A stretch of DNA of 64,000 bases, from NCBI GenBank assembly GCA_016098155.1, contig JAAAJB010000020.1, positions 1 to 64,000 of the forward strand, given 5' to 3'. The position numbers were made by a program, and so were the translations under genes. Of this stretch, positions 1-15,076 are shown in pieces (the first letter of the stretch is position 1; each line of letters opens with the position of its first letter). This DNA is from Actinomortierella ambigua. Taxonomy: Eukaryota > Mortierellomycota > Mortierellomycetes > Mortierellales > Mortierellaceae. A model generated the notes under the pieces. The model had not been told where the DNA came from. It searched no databases and was given only the letters and a program-made list of their open reading frames with translations.

Positions 1-1189
<1,189 letters not shown>

Positions 1190-1964
1190 TGTGAAGAGAG
1201 TGTCTTGCGTGGCTACCTTTGTTTGGCGAGAGCAGTTGTGTTGTAGTCGAATAGTTATTGTTTGTTGTAGGAAGGGAAATGCGAGTCGCTCAGGGGCTTT
1301 TTATATGCCAGTTTTTTTTTTTTTTTTTTCAAGGCTCTGGTAATGTGTATCCCTTTCCCACAGCATTGACCCTGAGCCACATGTTTTTTCCCTTGAGTTA
1401 CAGCGAGGAGCAGGCGAGGTACAAAAGCACCACCCCAGCTCCTTAATTTTGAAGAAAAGACATGGTAGCTGACAAGAATATGTGCCCGTTCCTGGCGAGG
1501 TAACGACCTTTGTTGCTGGCGAAGAGCATTCTACTGAAACTCAAAGGACTCTTCTCTGATGTCGTTGCGCCCACTACTCCTCCCTTTCTTAGAAGGCAAG
1601 ACACGTTCTCTAATCTCAGTAAAAGGGGCTCGCCCTTCAGCCTCGAGAAAAGGGGTTGCATCTTTCATCCCCCTCCAGAAAAAGGATTTTTTGTTCTCCT
1701 TCGAAAATGTGAAGCAATAGAGGCTGGTGATCCAAAGTACGCACCCAGTCTGGAAAGCCTTCTCTGGTAGGCGTAGTTGTCCTACAAAGACGCAGTCAAA
1801 AATTGATCATTCTAGGCGGACGGCCATAAAGCGTTCAGAAAGCGACAACCCACGCGACGTGGTCAACGAGTCACAACTTGAAGACCACTGGCTGCGTATT
1901 TATGTAGCACAACTATTCCTTCATGTATTTCTAATTAAAATAAGGCGAGACAGAAAGACAAAGG
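1190..1964. other. Intergenic spacer between the two ProRS copies
   Basis: This holds the 5' flank of copy 1 (about 1190-1455, clearly related to 4092-4400 upstream of copy 2), then about 370 bases with no recognisable gene. The 3' flank of copy 2 follows (about 1825-1964), and its sequence recurs at 5786-5905. A poly-T tract sits at 1313-1330. The open frames here are short and unlike known proteins. Confidence 0.6.
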
Positions 1965-4091
<2,127 letters not shown>

Positions 4092-4699
4092 TGTGAAGAG
4101 AATGTCTTGCGTGGTTACTTTTGTTTGGCGAAAGTAGTTGTGCTGAGTCGAATAGTTATTGTTTGTTGTAGAAAAGGAAATGCGAGTCGCTCTGCTTTAT
4201 ATCTAGTCTTTTTTCTCATAAATTTCAAGGCTCTGGGATATGTGTATCCCTTTCCCGCAGGAGTGAGTCGACCTGCGGAAAAGGGAATGCACTGAGCCTG
4301 ACTCACGTCCTTTTTGGGCCTGATTTGTCCCACGAGGAGCCTAAATAAATTAAACGGCGAGGCACAAACGCGCCGCCCGTTCCTTAATTCGGAAGAACGA
4401 CTAATGGCAAACAAAACGTGGTCATGCACCCAAGCATCCATTTCAATTTGCCTCATTCATGGCATCTGTAATTCTGAAATCAACGAAGAGAAGAGACGGT
4501 GTTGTATCCTACATCAGGTTTTGGAGGCCCGTAAAAAAATCCTACATCAGGCAACCATAAGAGGTACAAGTCAAAAAGTGAATCATAGACAGATTTTTGT
4601 TCGGCACTTACAGAGGAAGAGTTTATTTCTCCGTGACGGACGGACTAAGCAAAACCCAAACTGAAGATTTTTTTTTTTTACGCAGTTATTTCGGGGTGC
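4092..4699. other. 5' flank of ProRS copy 2 and unassigned spacer
   Basis: About 4092-4400 is a diverged duplicate of 1190-1455, the upstream region of copy 1, so the duplicated unit included the promoter. The rest shows only short open frames without recognisable similarity. Confidence 0.5.
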
Positions 4700-5360
4700 C
4701 TATTCTACTGGGAGGCTGGTAACCGCCTGATTTGCTTTGGCAATGTAGGTCGACAAGAGCGAAGCCAAACTCTCGAGGAATTTGTTCAAATCCAGATTGT
4801 CGATGATTGGTATTGTGGTAAGCTTATCGCCGTACAACCTCAAGATGCCATCGAGTTCGTTGGAAATGCCGCTTTGATCTGACCTCGATACTGCTGTACC
4901 TTCGTCTTTTCCAACACAGCATCTGAGTGTTTGTACCGCTGCAGGCAACTGTGTGAAAGAGGTTGGCGGCTGCAACAGCATCGCCGCTATGAGCCTTGTC
5001 GTATGACGCCAAGTTAAACACTGTGTGCGGCTGTCGTGGTTTGGGTATCGGCGACGAAACTTGATGCACGACACAAGTAAAAGATTAAGGGAACATAGAA
5101 CCCTTTCTTCAATTGTCGCATATGGTTCCACAGTATTGGCGATCGAGTGCCTTTCTTAGAGCATCACTCATCGCCGTTAAAAGTCCATGTGGGAACATTG
5201 ACATTTCGTCCACAAGGAACAACGGTTGTCGAGGACCACCTTGTCTAACAGCTTTTCCTTGGAGGCGGCCGGATAGAGCGACAGTCAAAGTATAGCACAG
5301 ATGAGGCGAGAATTCCCAGCCTCGGTTGAGCAGCTCGCAGATCTCATAGCTGAGCTCCAT
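4700..5360 (-). pseudogene. PIF1-like helicase fragment and adjoining degenerate coding debris
   Basis: On the minus strand near 5360-5109 the translation contains LFLVDEMSMFPHGLLTAMSDALR. This resembles the Walker B/DEMSM block of PIF1 and Helitron-type helicases. No Walker A (GxxGxGKS) precedes it in frame. Downstream the reading continues only after frame changes, through pieces at 5131-4700 that I do not recognise (one reads VFNLASYDKAHSGDA). I infer a broken helicase or mobile-element remnant inserted near the ProRS duplication. It could instead be exons of an unrecognised gene. Confidence 0.4.
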
Positions 5361-6619
5361 ATATCTCCATGGTTGCTAGTCGTCCAGCATAAGGTGAAGA
5401 CCTTAAAGATACTCCCTATGATGGCTGTAGCAGTGGCGGTGGCGATATCGATGGTGTTGTCAGTTGCAATGGTAGTGGCGGTAGTGGGATGTCACACGCC
5501 TCAGAACCAGAGCTGGGTCAGCATGGGTCAATTCCCATCTCGTGGCCGCTGTTGTTGCTAGCGTTACTAATCCGTGGGGGCGTGGGAAGGATTATTTTAT
5601 GGATGAGGAGGAAACGGAGAGTAAGGGAATGGCATGGTGAAGTGGCTTTATCCCGAAAGTGACTGAGGCATATGATCGAAAATAAATCAAGCTTTGCTGT
5701 TGTCGCCTAAAAAGGTCTGCCCGGAGAGTTGTGCTATTGAATGTTCAGTGGTAAGGTGCTCTTCCAATGAGAAAAAATAAAAACACGCTAAAGCGTTCAG
5801 AAGGCACTTATCCACGCGATATGGTCAACCAGTTACAAGAGGGGAGCGTTGAAGGGCTTCTAGACCACTGACCGTATGTTTGTGTAACACAACCATTCAT
5901 GCATGTGTACATGGTGATATTGCTCCTTTGGAAGACTATGCAGAATCTTACCCCAACAACATATCTTGCTCAACACCGAGGTCTGGTCTTGCCCTGTTGC
6001 TGGTCGAGGTCTGGGCTTCTGAACTGTATGGAAAACCATCTGTGCGACCTACAGTTTACACCAAAACTCCAGCAGTATGCACGATGTGGAATGGAATGAT
6101 TAGGAAAGGGCCAAATACAGAGCCCAGAGCATGGAAATCTACAAAATTGTTGTTGTGGACACTCCACCCAAATAGAAGGTTCGCCCTCGAAGGTGGGGTA
6201 GGATGCTACTCAGAAACTAACTTAATCAACTGGCGATGGATACCCTGAGAAGATATCGGGTTATCTCTCATCATGGCAGATGAAAGCTCTCAGATGAATT
6301 GCCCTGAACGCAACCAAGAGCTGCTTAGGACACCAGATGTCCCATATATTGGATAGGTCAAAGGGGATTGCAAGGCAAGGATGGTCCCAATGCAGTCTTC
6401 ACTTAAGCCTTGGATGGGATCGAGGCGTGACAAACCGTATCGGTAAGTTGCTTCAGCTCTGCCATCGTAGAGCGTCCAGAGCAAAGTATCAGGACGATTC
6501 TAATACACGAGTGGAAGCAGACTCATTCATTCCGCTCCTTGGCCCACACGCTTAAGAAACTGGTAACTCTTATTGAAACAGATTGAAGAGAAGCAAAACC
6601 AAAAAGTGAAAAAAAAAAT
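5361..6619. other. Intergenic region with a duplicated ProRS 3'-flank block
   Basis: About 5786-5905 resembles 1825-1930, the 3' flank of ProRS copy 2. Shared stretches include AAAGCGTTCAGAA, CCACGCGA..TGGTCAAC and GACCACTG. No ProRS coding sequence adjoins it here. The remainder contains short frames (for example 5880-6248 plus and 6290-6484 minus) with no recognisable domain. Confidence 0.5.
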
Positions 6620-9600
6620 CTACAGCAAGTCAACTGACTTCCATCCACTGACATTGGTAGGGTCCTTGGTCAACTCCCAAGTCCCCCAGAAGATGGGATC
6701 CAACTTCAACGCACACACAGAGGTCATCTCATTGCGCGACACGGTCTTCAGGCGAACATATCCCTGGCCCTGCGCAAGATCTTCGTCCAGGTTCGTATCC
6801 ACCTTTGGACTCATGGTAGGACTGCTTATGTATCCCTCGGCAAAGGACGAGCTGACCGCCACGGAGGCCTTGGGTGGCGGTGCGGACATGTCGTATGGGT
6901 GCACAGACTCTGCATCGGGGTTCATCAGCACAGGCGGGGGTTGGCCGTTTTGGGCGGCGGCGGCGGCCATCTCGCGCATGGCAGCTTGGTAGTTCATGTG
7001 CATGAGCTCGGCCGAGAGACGCTTATCCTTGTTGAGCGAGAGACGCTTCAGCGCGGTGGAGCAGAAGCTGCCCTGGCGGGACCGTACCACCTTGCGTTCG
7101 TGGCGATGGACTGCCTCCAGGAACTGATCAAGATTCGACACGGGGATGCCATCCACCTCTGTGATCCAGACACCCGGACGTAAGGCCGTCGAGGCTGGCG
7201 ACCCATAGAGGGTGCAGGAAACGTAGACACCCGTAGGAACGTTGGCCACCTGCTCCAATACGGCCTTGTACGGTGTCTGGATCAAGGCGCCTGCCCACCC
7301 GATGATGCGATCCGTCTCTGCATCTTCGAGGGAGACTGTTGGGACAATCAGACATAACTCCTGACCTTCGCGCAAGACCGTCTAGTTGCAATAATGAAGG
7401 AAGGACGGACAACCGCTTAGTATCCATGATGTTCTTTTAAAAGAAATGCCCAGCGACCACTGCCACACAGTGCTGCCTTACCATCTGAACCTTGTCCTTG
7501 TTTCTCGCTCGCTCCAAATCTTTCATACAGGTAGCGACACCACCCTCGAGCTCCAAAATAATGTCACCAACACGCATCATCTGGCTGCAGGGCGACGTGG
7601 CATCCAGCAAGCTGAGGACGTAGATCAACGAGTGCTTCGAGCCGGGATCGCTCTCGATGCGCTGGACCCACTGATCGGACAAGCCAAGCGAACGAGCGGC
7701 TGCAATGCGCATAGTCCAAAACTCGATATCGAGACCATGCAAGTTGGGGCTCTGACCACGGACCAAGAGCTCCGTGACGGGCTTAACAGCTGAGATATCA
7801 AGACCGGACATGAAGGTGATATCTTTACCTTTATCGTCCTGGGAAGAGTAGTTGACCCAGAGAGCCTGGACGTGACCATCCTGGTTGCAAAGGACACCAC
7901 CTTGGGTCGAGACAGGGTCGTCAATCTTGATACCCTCGACGTTCATGGCGCGCCAACGTGGTGGAGAACATTCACGTGTGCCAATGTTGCCAACGTTGGA
8001 CACTGTCGTTTTCTTGATGACGGGCGACTGGTCGGTGCCGACACCGACGAGCCAGCATGCATCGCCCTGGTGCAACGACTTGTCACAGAACGTGGCAGCG
8101 CGGACGGGGGTGTCGGCAATCAAGGCCGGGTCGTAGGTGACAACGACATAGTTGTACTGTGGATGAAGATACATGAGCCGTCCAGGGATGATGACGCTAT
8201 TGGCAAACGTGATGAAGATATCACCAATGGAAATCGGGATCGTGTCACGGTCGCAGATGATCAGGGGTGGATTGGTCGAGACGACAAGACCCGTGCCATA
8301 AAACTGAGTCGCCTTCATACCGTCCACCAAGAATGGCAAATGGAAATCGATCGCCACAAACGATGGCATCAAGACCTCGGCTGGATGCAAAGCCGGATCG
8401 ATGGTCGGGTACAGCGCCGTGGCAGGTGTGTAGGGCGGCGAGGGTGGCGGCTGGGGCAGATCGGTGTAGTCCCAGAGACCTGTCCTGTCGTTGCGGACAG
8501 CGACACGGGCGCGATGCCAATGACGGTCTACGTGCATGATCATGATCTTCTCCTTGAAGGCCTTTTGCAGGGTGTAGAACCGGATCGGGACACGCGCCCC
8601 GTCGGGCAGTTGACAGATCGATTCGATAAACGCATCCAAATTGGGTGTCGGCACATTATTGACCGCTACAATAATGCTCTTGCGCCACGCGCTGGCCGAG
8701 GCAAGCATATGGCCCGATGTCGCTACATAGACGCCTCCACATGGCTGGCCGTAGGACCGGGCCAGCTGGTACGAGAGCTCATTGACGACGCCGCCTCCAA
8801 TCTCGACAAACCGATCGGGCGTGATCGAGTGTAGATCCTGGACAATGAGCTTAATGGTCATTATCTGCGAATTGGAGCCTCGCACGATGGTGAGCTCCGT
8901 CTCCTCCTCGACACTGTCGTCCAGGATTGAGAAGACACTGATAAAGTTGGTGGCGTACTTGCCATTGACCTTGAGCAAAATGTCGCCCGGGATGAGCTTA
9001 TCCGCTGCAGGGCCCTTGGGCAGCACCTGCTTCACGACCAACATGCCGGTCTCGTCGGGGAACTCTTTGCGAAGTGTCTCCTCGATCGACACCTGGAGTC
9101 CCAAACGACGCAACTCGTCATAAGGAAAGTACTCAAACTCGGTCTGCAGCGTTCCTCGAGGCACGTTCAGCCCATCTTGGATGTACCGGAGGGCACGCTT
9201 GACGCGGTCCAGCGGCAGATAGTACGAGGCCGAGGCCTTGCTGGCACCACCGGCGTTCAGTGCAACTGCATGACCCTCAATGTCGAGAACAGGGCTACCG
9301 GACGAACCGCCACTGGTGGACGAGGCCGCCTGCAGGTAGAAGGTGTTAAAGTCGTTGTACTCGCCTTGCCCATACTCGGGTGCGGGACGGTCAAGGCGCG
9401 CAAGAGTGCCCGCCAAAATGCTGAGCTTCTCACCGGCGTCGTTGCCGACGACACGGATCTCGAGACCGACGCGAGCGCGCTCGGGGCTGAGTGGGATTTC
9501 CTCGAGCTGCATGAAGCGCACCTTGGAGGTGTCAAACTGCATGAAGCCAAAGTCATGGACGGGGTCGCGATAGATGGGCCTCAGCTCGACCTCCTCGTAG

Positions 9601-10559
9601 TTGGACAGGACGGCCAGCGCAATGATGGGTGCGGGCGAGACAACGTGACGGTTGGTGAGGATGATACCACGCTGAGCGTCGACTAGGAATCCAGTTGCTG
9701 AATATGCGCCTATGAGAGGGAAGGGTCGTAATTTTTTTTAGCACGAAAATAAAAATATAAGTCTCGTCATTAGAGCACTCAGTAGTTTCAAGATAAAACA
9801 CTACAATTTCTTAAGGTATCTTAGCGCCAGAAATATGGCACCAACAACGAACGAACGCATTCGTGCAATTATGATAACCTCAAAGAGCAACAACAAAACA
9901 TGCAGGGAAGACCCCCCTCTCCCTTCCTCCCCTCCCCTCCCCCTCTCATGCTCACCTGATGTCTCGGTATCAAAGCTACGGACGTGGTTTGCCGTAATGG
10001 AGATAATGGCCCGGATCGACCGCTCCAGTGTTTGTTCCCACGACTGAACCTTCGTGGACGTCTGAGATTGTACCTCACCCAGCACCGGTGGTATTTTCAG
10101 ACTTGGAGCAGCTCCTGCTCCTCCTCCACCGCCTGGGCTGCCGAAGCCGCTGCCAACCAGCGTACTACCTCGGTTGTTGAGATGAGGCTCGACCTCAACG
10201 TCTTCGTCTCCCAGTCGCATCTTCTCCGCCGGCTGGTGTTGGTGTTGGTGTTGGTTTGTCGGGTCGGGGCTGGTCGTCCATGGACCCGTCCAGCTCTCGT
10301 CGGTGTTGGCGATGCTAAATATCTGGCGGGGGTCAATCGGGCCGCTGCCCATGGCTTGTGCCCATGTTAGGCCAAAGGCCAACGACTTTGAACGGGTGCG
10401 GGTGTTGCCCGGCTGGTTGAGTTGCATGGTCGACGAGTCATTGGTGGTATGGCTCGTAGTGCGCGGGTCGACTTGACGCTGCTCACGAGCGGCATACAAG
10501 TCCAGGTCTGCCTTGGCGGCGTTGAGGCAGTTGAGGGACTCTCTTCGAGAGCGATTCAT
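6620..10559 (-). CDS. NMA111: HtrA-family serine protease with PDZ domains, Nma111 type
   Basis: Nuclear HtrA-like protease. Yeast Nma111 is linked to stress and apoptosis-like death. Three exons on the minus strand: 10559-9956, 9709-7482 and 7381-6620. They total 3594 nt, 1197 residues, with phases that close exactly. The trypsin-like domain follows a long N-terminal part. His is in LTNRHVV (about residue 223), Asp in RDPVHDFGF (about 254) and the nucleophile in SGGSSGSPV (about 338). PDZ-type segments follow (GPAADKLIPGDILLKVNG, GGVYVATSGHML), then a second degenerate protease-PDZ half, as in Nma111 orthologues. The yeast protein is just under 1000 residues. The extra length is mainly about 200 N-terminal residues of low complexity. 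The start is the first ATG in the open exon, after an A/G-rich leader. Confidence 0.92.
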
Positions 10560-11009
10560 GTCGCCAGAAAAAAAAAGGTTTCTTGTGTGCAAAGAGCAAG
10601 AAAACACGAATAATAGGGGAGACTGGGGAGGGGGGGGTGCAAGGAAAAAGAAAATACACACACACGCTGCAGTAGAGGCAGGTGTTTACATAAAAGTCAT
10701 GCGGTGAAGGAGCACAAACAGGCGTGAGAGTGGTTGAGGTAAACAAGGAGAGGGTGGGTGACCCAGCTCGTTCATTATCCTTTTATACGCTTTGTCTGTG
10801 TCTCCTCACATTTTTTTTCTATCTGGTTGAAACATCGCCTGTCGCACACCACTCGAAAATGTCCTGCAGACAGGTCTCAACGAGAAGGCCATAAGTGGGC
10901 TTTAGGAACGAGAAAAATGCAAATTTGTATTGAAAACAGTTGTTGGTCGTAAGAGGTCGTAAGTCAATGCAGAGTGGAAGGAGAGGGGAGGGGAGGGGAA
11001 GAGGTCATT
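10560..11009. other. Intergenic region between Nma111 5' end and GT5 gene 3' end
   Basis: This holds the upstream region of the Nma111 gene, with purine-rich tracts at 10615-10660, and the 3' flank of the glycosyltransferase gene. No coding potential beyond short frames is apparent. Confidence 0.5.
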
Positions 11010-14000
11010 CTATAGCGAGGCTTCTCCACCACTAATGTTGTCTAGCGCCACCTCATAGAGTGCCCGGTATTGGTCAACGGGTCCTCCAGGACGATCCCAG
11101 CCCATGGCGAGCGCGCTGGAGACTAACCTCACCAAAAACGCCTCATGTTGATGGGGTTGGCGCTGAATGGTCCGCCAGTACTGGATCGCATCCCGGATGG
11201 CCACAGACAGTTGGGAGTGTGCGTCCGGTGCAAGTGCATCAAATAAATAGCTGTTAAATCGCTCCTCGCGCGATTGTACGGGCTGCCACTGGTCGTGGGG
11301 TAGGAACTGCTGCTGCTGCTCCAGTTGCTTGTCCTCACGCAGCTGCTCCGGGTTGTCCGGGTTCGGTCGATCCACCAAAAACTCGGAAAGTCCACCGACG
11401 CCGGAGGAGATGACAGTCGAGCCAAAGAGCAAACCCTCGGCTGCTACTAGGCCAAAGCTCTCTGTCAGCGACGGCACCAGCAAAAAGTCGGCAGCAGCGC
11501 GCCAATACACGCCCCAATCGTCCTGTTGTTTGGGGTCTGCAATGATCGACACTGTACCCTTGTAGAGCCGCTCCAGGTTGGTGATTGACTTTAAGGGAAA
11601 GTTGTTGGGCTGGCCCATAATGACAAGCCGGCCACCTCGATCCTTAACCGCCTGGCAGGCGGTGGCAAAGAACTCGAGGCCCTTATTGTATTGGAATCGG
11701 CCAATGAAGAGCACAAGAGGCTTGTCCAGGTCCTGCTCATTCAAGAAGCCCTTTGACTTTAAGAAGAACTTGGCCTCTGCCTTGGCCTCACGAATCGTTG
11801 GCTGGGAAGACTTGTAGCTCACTGCCGAGCCATCCTCGTTTAGTGTTGGCGAGTCATTGCTGATCATGGACGCTGCCTCCAGTGTAGGAAAATCGAGTCG
11901 GTGGGCGCGCAGCTGGGGCATGGTCCAGGGGTTGAGCTTGGAAAAGTCGATTCCGTTGGTGATACCGACAAACTGGTTCTTGGACGCTCGGTTAAGAATG
12001 CTGCCCAAGACAAGCTCCTTGAGATAAAAGTCCAGGTGGCCTTCGACAATGTCCTTGGCCATCGTCTTGGACACGAACGTGACCATGTCCGCCAGATCAA
12101 CACCCATAGCAGACGTGAACATGCGGTGTCCGTGGCAGTAGGGTGCAATGTTCTCCATCTGCAGAATCAAATCCTCCTCGTCGTCGTTGGAGTGAATATG
12201 TCGGTCCATAAACTTTTCAACGTTCTTGATCTCGTTGGAATACTGAAGTTCATCCATATAGTCGTGCAGAGTGTAGATGAGTGCTGGAGGTGCCTCGCCC
12301 ATAAAGCCACGGTCGATGGCCTGCTGCAAGTACTGGAGAACAAACGCATTTGTGGCGCCGTGGATATGAACAATGTCGACGCCAATACCTCGTGATGCTG
12401 CTGGTGCAAACAAGGACACGTCGTTGTTCTGGTTCTGGCGTTGGATAAATGTTGCGGCAGCCTTGGCGAAGTAGAGATCCTTCCACTCGCCAGGCAGTCC
12501 TCGAGGCGAGTAGTAGATTTCCTGAATGTTCTTGCTTTCAAATGCTCGGTCGAAAGGGTACATGTCGGCGCGACCGATCAGCCAAACGGTGACAGGCGTG
12601 ATGGCCCGCTTAAGGTCATTCTGCTCCGATGCTGGGATGGGGAAGATGTACTTGAAACTGTACACTGAGAAGGTCACCTCGCGTGTCCGCTGACGATGGT
12701 CCTTAATCTCAATCGAGAGCGTGGTCTTGAGTTTGATACCAAGGTCGAGCTTGTCCAGCATGGTGTAATAAGGAAGAACGATGTTGACCTTTTGAGTGCG
12801 TGCGCGTTGTTGTGCAGTTGCCAAGGCTGTGACAACCATGCCGAGACCTCCCATGGACGCCGGGCCAAACTCCTTGGTAACATGGTACACCTGGATGGCC
12901 TTTTTGTACGTAGCCCCAGGATCGAGCGCCAATCCTTGATATGTCTCACTACGAAAATCTCTAGAATCTGTTTTCACAATAGGGCAACACAAAAAAGGAC
13001 GCAAAGAAGATAGAATGGTTAATGACATGATTTGTCCCGTCTGGTCGGCTCGTAGCGGATGCTACATGCGCTGCAAACACAAACACAACACATATAGAAA
13101 GGTGGAGAAGGGGAAGGGGAGAGGGGACTTGGGGACGACAGGTAACCAATCATCCATTCATGCAGCTGATTGGATCTCCATCAATAACCGTTCTGGGGCG
13201 GTGGATCTGAAAAAGGAGAGTCCAGCATAGAGAGCAAGCGCAAGGACGACGGCGAGGAGGACCAAAATACAAGGATACAAGAAAAGCGGCCTCCCAGGAG
13301 AAGGGAGGGATACATGGATGAGGGAGGGGTGAGGGGGAAGGAGAGAACGAGGAGGAGAAAAGGGGAGAATCCGTCTCAAGATGAAATCATGGACCAACAC
13401 GTTCGTTTCAATGGTCCACAAATAAAAAAAGTACAACATACACCCATACGTACAGGCTGGGACCAACAGGAGAAGCTTGTAGTGCAACATTAATTTGCGC
13501 GGAGAGAAAACTTACCGATCTGAATCTGTTCTGGAAGGGAGTAGAGTCTCGTGGATCCAAGCAGAAAGATAACCGCCTCAGCAGCAGCAAAGGCAAGGAA
13601 GAGGACGGCAAGGTAGTTCCACCATCGCCATCTCTTTGGACCCGTGTGAAGGAGCGAGCTGCTTGGTAGCCACCCGTCGTGTTTCTTGGGGTGTGAAGCG
13701 CGCGATGAATCAAAGCCCGCTTTGCCGACACCGAAGCTGGAATCGGCATAATATGATTCGGAGGACTTGCTAGACGGATGCATCGATGATGAGGTAATAG
13801 GAGGAATCGAGGACGGGGACCCCGGCCTACTAGAGGTGTTTCGAATAGACAGGTTGGATCCGGGCGAGGCTACGCCGAGGCCGGATATAGAGACGAGGTT
13901 TGCAGCTGCCGAGGTGCTGTTGTTGCTGTTGTTGTTATTGTTGTTGTTGGAGGAGACTAACGTGGCTGGGGCTACGACAGGCGAGTTGGGTGACGAGGTT

Positions 14001-14149
14001 CCGACTAAAGAAGAGGAAGACGAAGACGACGAGGAGAAGGAGGTGTGGTGGTGGTGCGCTGTTGTAGAGGTGTGGGTAGTGGCGGTAGCAGAGTCATACA
14101 CAGGACCGCCAGATGTTGACGATGCGTTTGAGAATGGCCTTTGGGACAT
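11010..14149 (-). CDS. Membrane-anchored GT5-type (starch/glycogen-synthase-like) glycosyltransferase
   Basis: Two exons, 14149-13516 and 12967-11010 (2592 nt, 863 residues; phase 1 junction checked). The N-terminal 170 residues are Ser/Thr/Asn-rich and low in complexity. Next comes one hydrophobic helix (about 178-198, YLAVLFLAFAAAEAVIFLL) preceded by KRWRWW, so a type II signal anchor is likely. The catalytic part starts with VYHVTKEFGPASMGGLGMV, the glycan-synthase N-lobe signature, and continues through VDIVHIHG and GITNGIDFSKLNPW. It ends with the GT-B C-lobe (LVLFIGRFQYNKGLEF, SLTESFGLVAAEG, GVGGLSEFL). This resembles the GT5 domain of bacterial glycogen synthases and fungal alpha-glucan synthases, but without the amylase or multispan parts of the latter. 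Donor and product are unknown. An in-frame ATG further upstream (up to 14266) is an alternative start. Confidence 0.85.
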
Positions 14150-15076
14150 GTCTTCCTTTGTTAGATTGAATGGAGAGGCCTTGCTATAGGGGGAGGGGGG
14201 GGTGACAGAGGACGGAATGTTCGTGATGGAGGTGGTGTGAGTGCATGTGCCACAAAAGATTAGCATGAGACCGAATGCTGAATCGAGCGCACACAGGGTT
14301 CATCCAGTCTTACCTCTGGGCGGGCGAGGATGCTCAAGGTCAACTGTACTTGCTGGCGAGGGTGAGGACACTACAGTTGGGGATGAAGAAGAAGAAGAAG
14401 AAGAAGAAAGAGAAGAGTTGAATGGGATGATGGGTGTGATGGAAGTTTTTTTTTATGAAAGGACTAGTAGACTAGTAAGAGAAGACAAACGGGTGTTGGA
14501 CTGCCCCTGGATGATATAAAAAGCCTGCGATGAAAGTGATGGCTACTGCCATGCTGCTGTATTTAAATGGGCTCGAACAGAGAGTTGTTCTTTCTTTGGA
14601 TGACAGGGTATGGCCCTGAATAGTACAAAGAATGTGTACCGACCAGACAGAATGCACGACAGACACTGTCTTTGTTGATGCTCTCATTCCTTCTCTCCCC
14701 CACTCCTTCTGTCTTCTTTGTCTATCTATCAATCTTGTCTCTGTCGCCGTTCTCTTTCCCTTTCCCTTCGCTGTTAGAAAGGGAGAATGAAGAGAGCGTT
14801 GAGAGAGAGAGAGAGAGAAAAAGACAAACAAGATTGGCAGCTGGACAAAGTATGAGCGGAGTCACAAATGAAAATCACTCGTTTCTTTTGTTGTATGTGT
14901 TTGTCTTGCTGCCCTTTTGGCGGGGGGCAGCAGAAACCTCTCTGCGCATAAAACACCCTCGTTCGACTTCTCTCTCCCTCTCTCTTTCTTTCTTTCCTCC
15001 GTACCCTCTTCTTTTCCACTCCATGCATTAAGCCCTCACTACATACTACTTTTATTACCCTCTCCCTCCATTCGCC
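14150..15076. promoter_or_regulatory. Divergent promoter region shared by GT5 and SPX-RING genes
   Basis: The 927 bases lie between two genes transcribed away from each other. They contain a GAA-repeat tract (about 14383-14412), a GA-rich stretch near 14805-14820 and a strongly CT-rich leader just before 15077. Such leaders recur before several genes here. No specific factor site was identified. Confidence 0.5.

Noticed and set aside
5301..5561. Hydrophobic plus-strand frame with a run of Val/Ala/Met
   Set aside because: It comes from a GTG/GCG-rich simple stretch antisense to the helicase-like fragment and is not convincing as a gene.
7872..8834. Plus-strand 320-residue frame opposite Nma111
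   Set aside because: It is antisense to conserved protease/PDZ sequence and has no recognisable domain.
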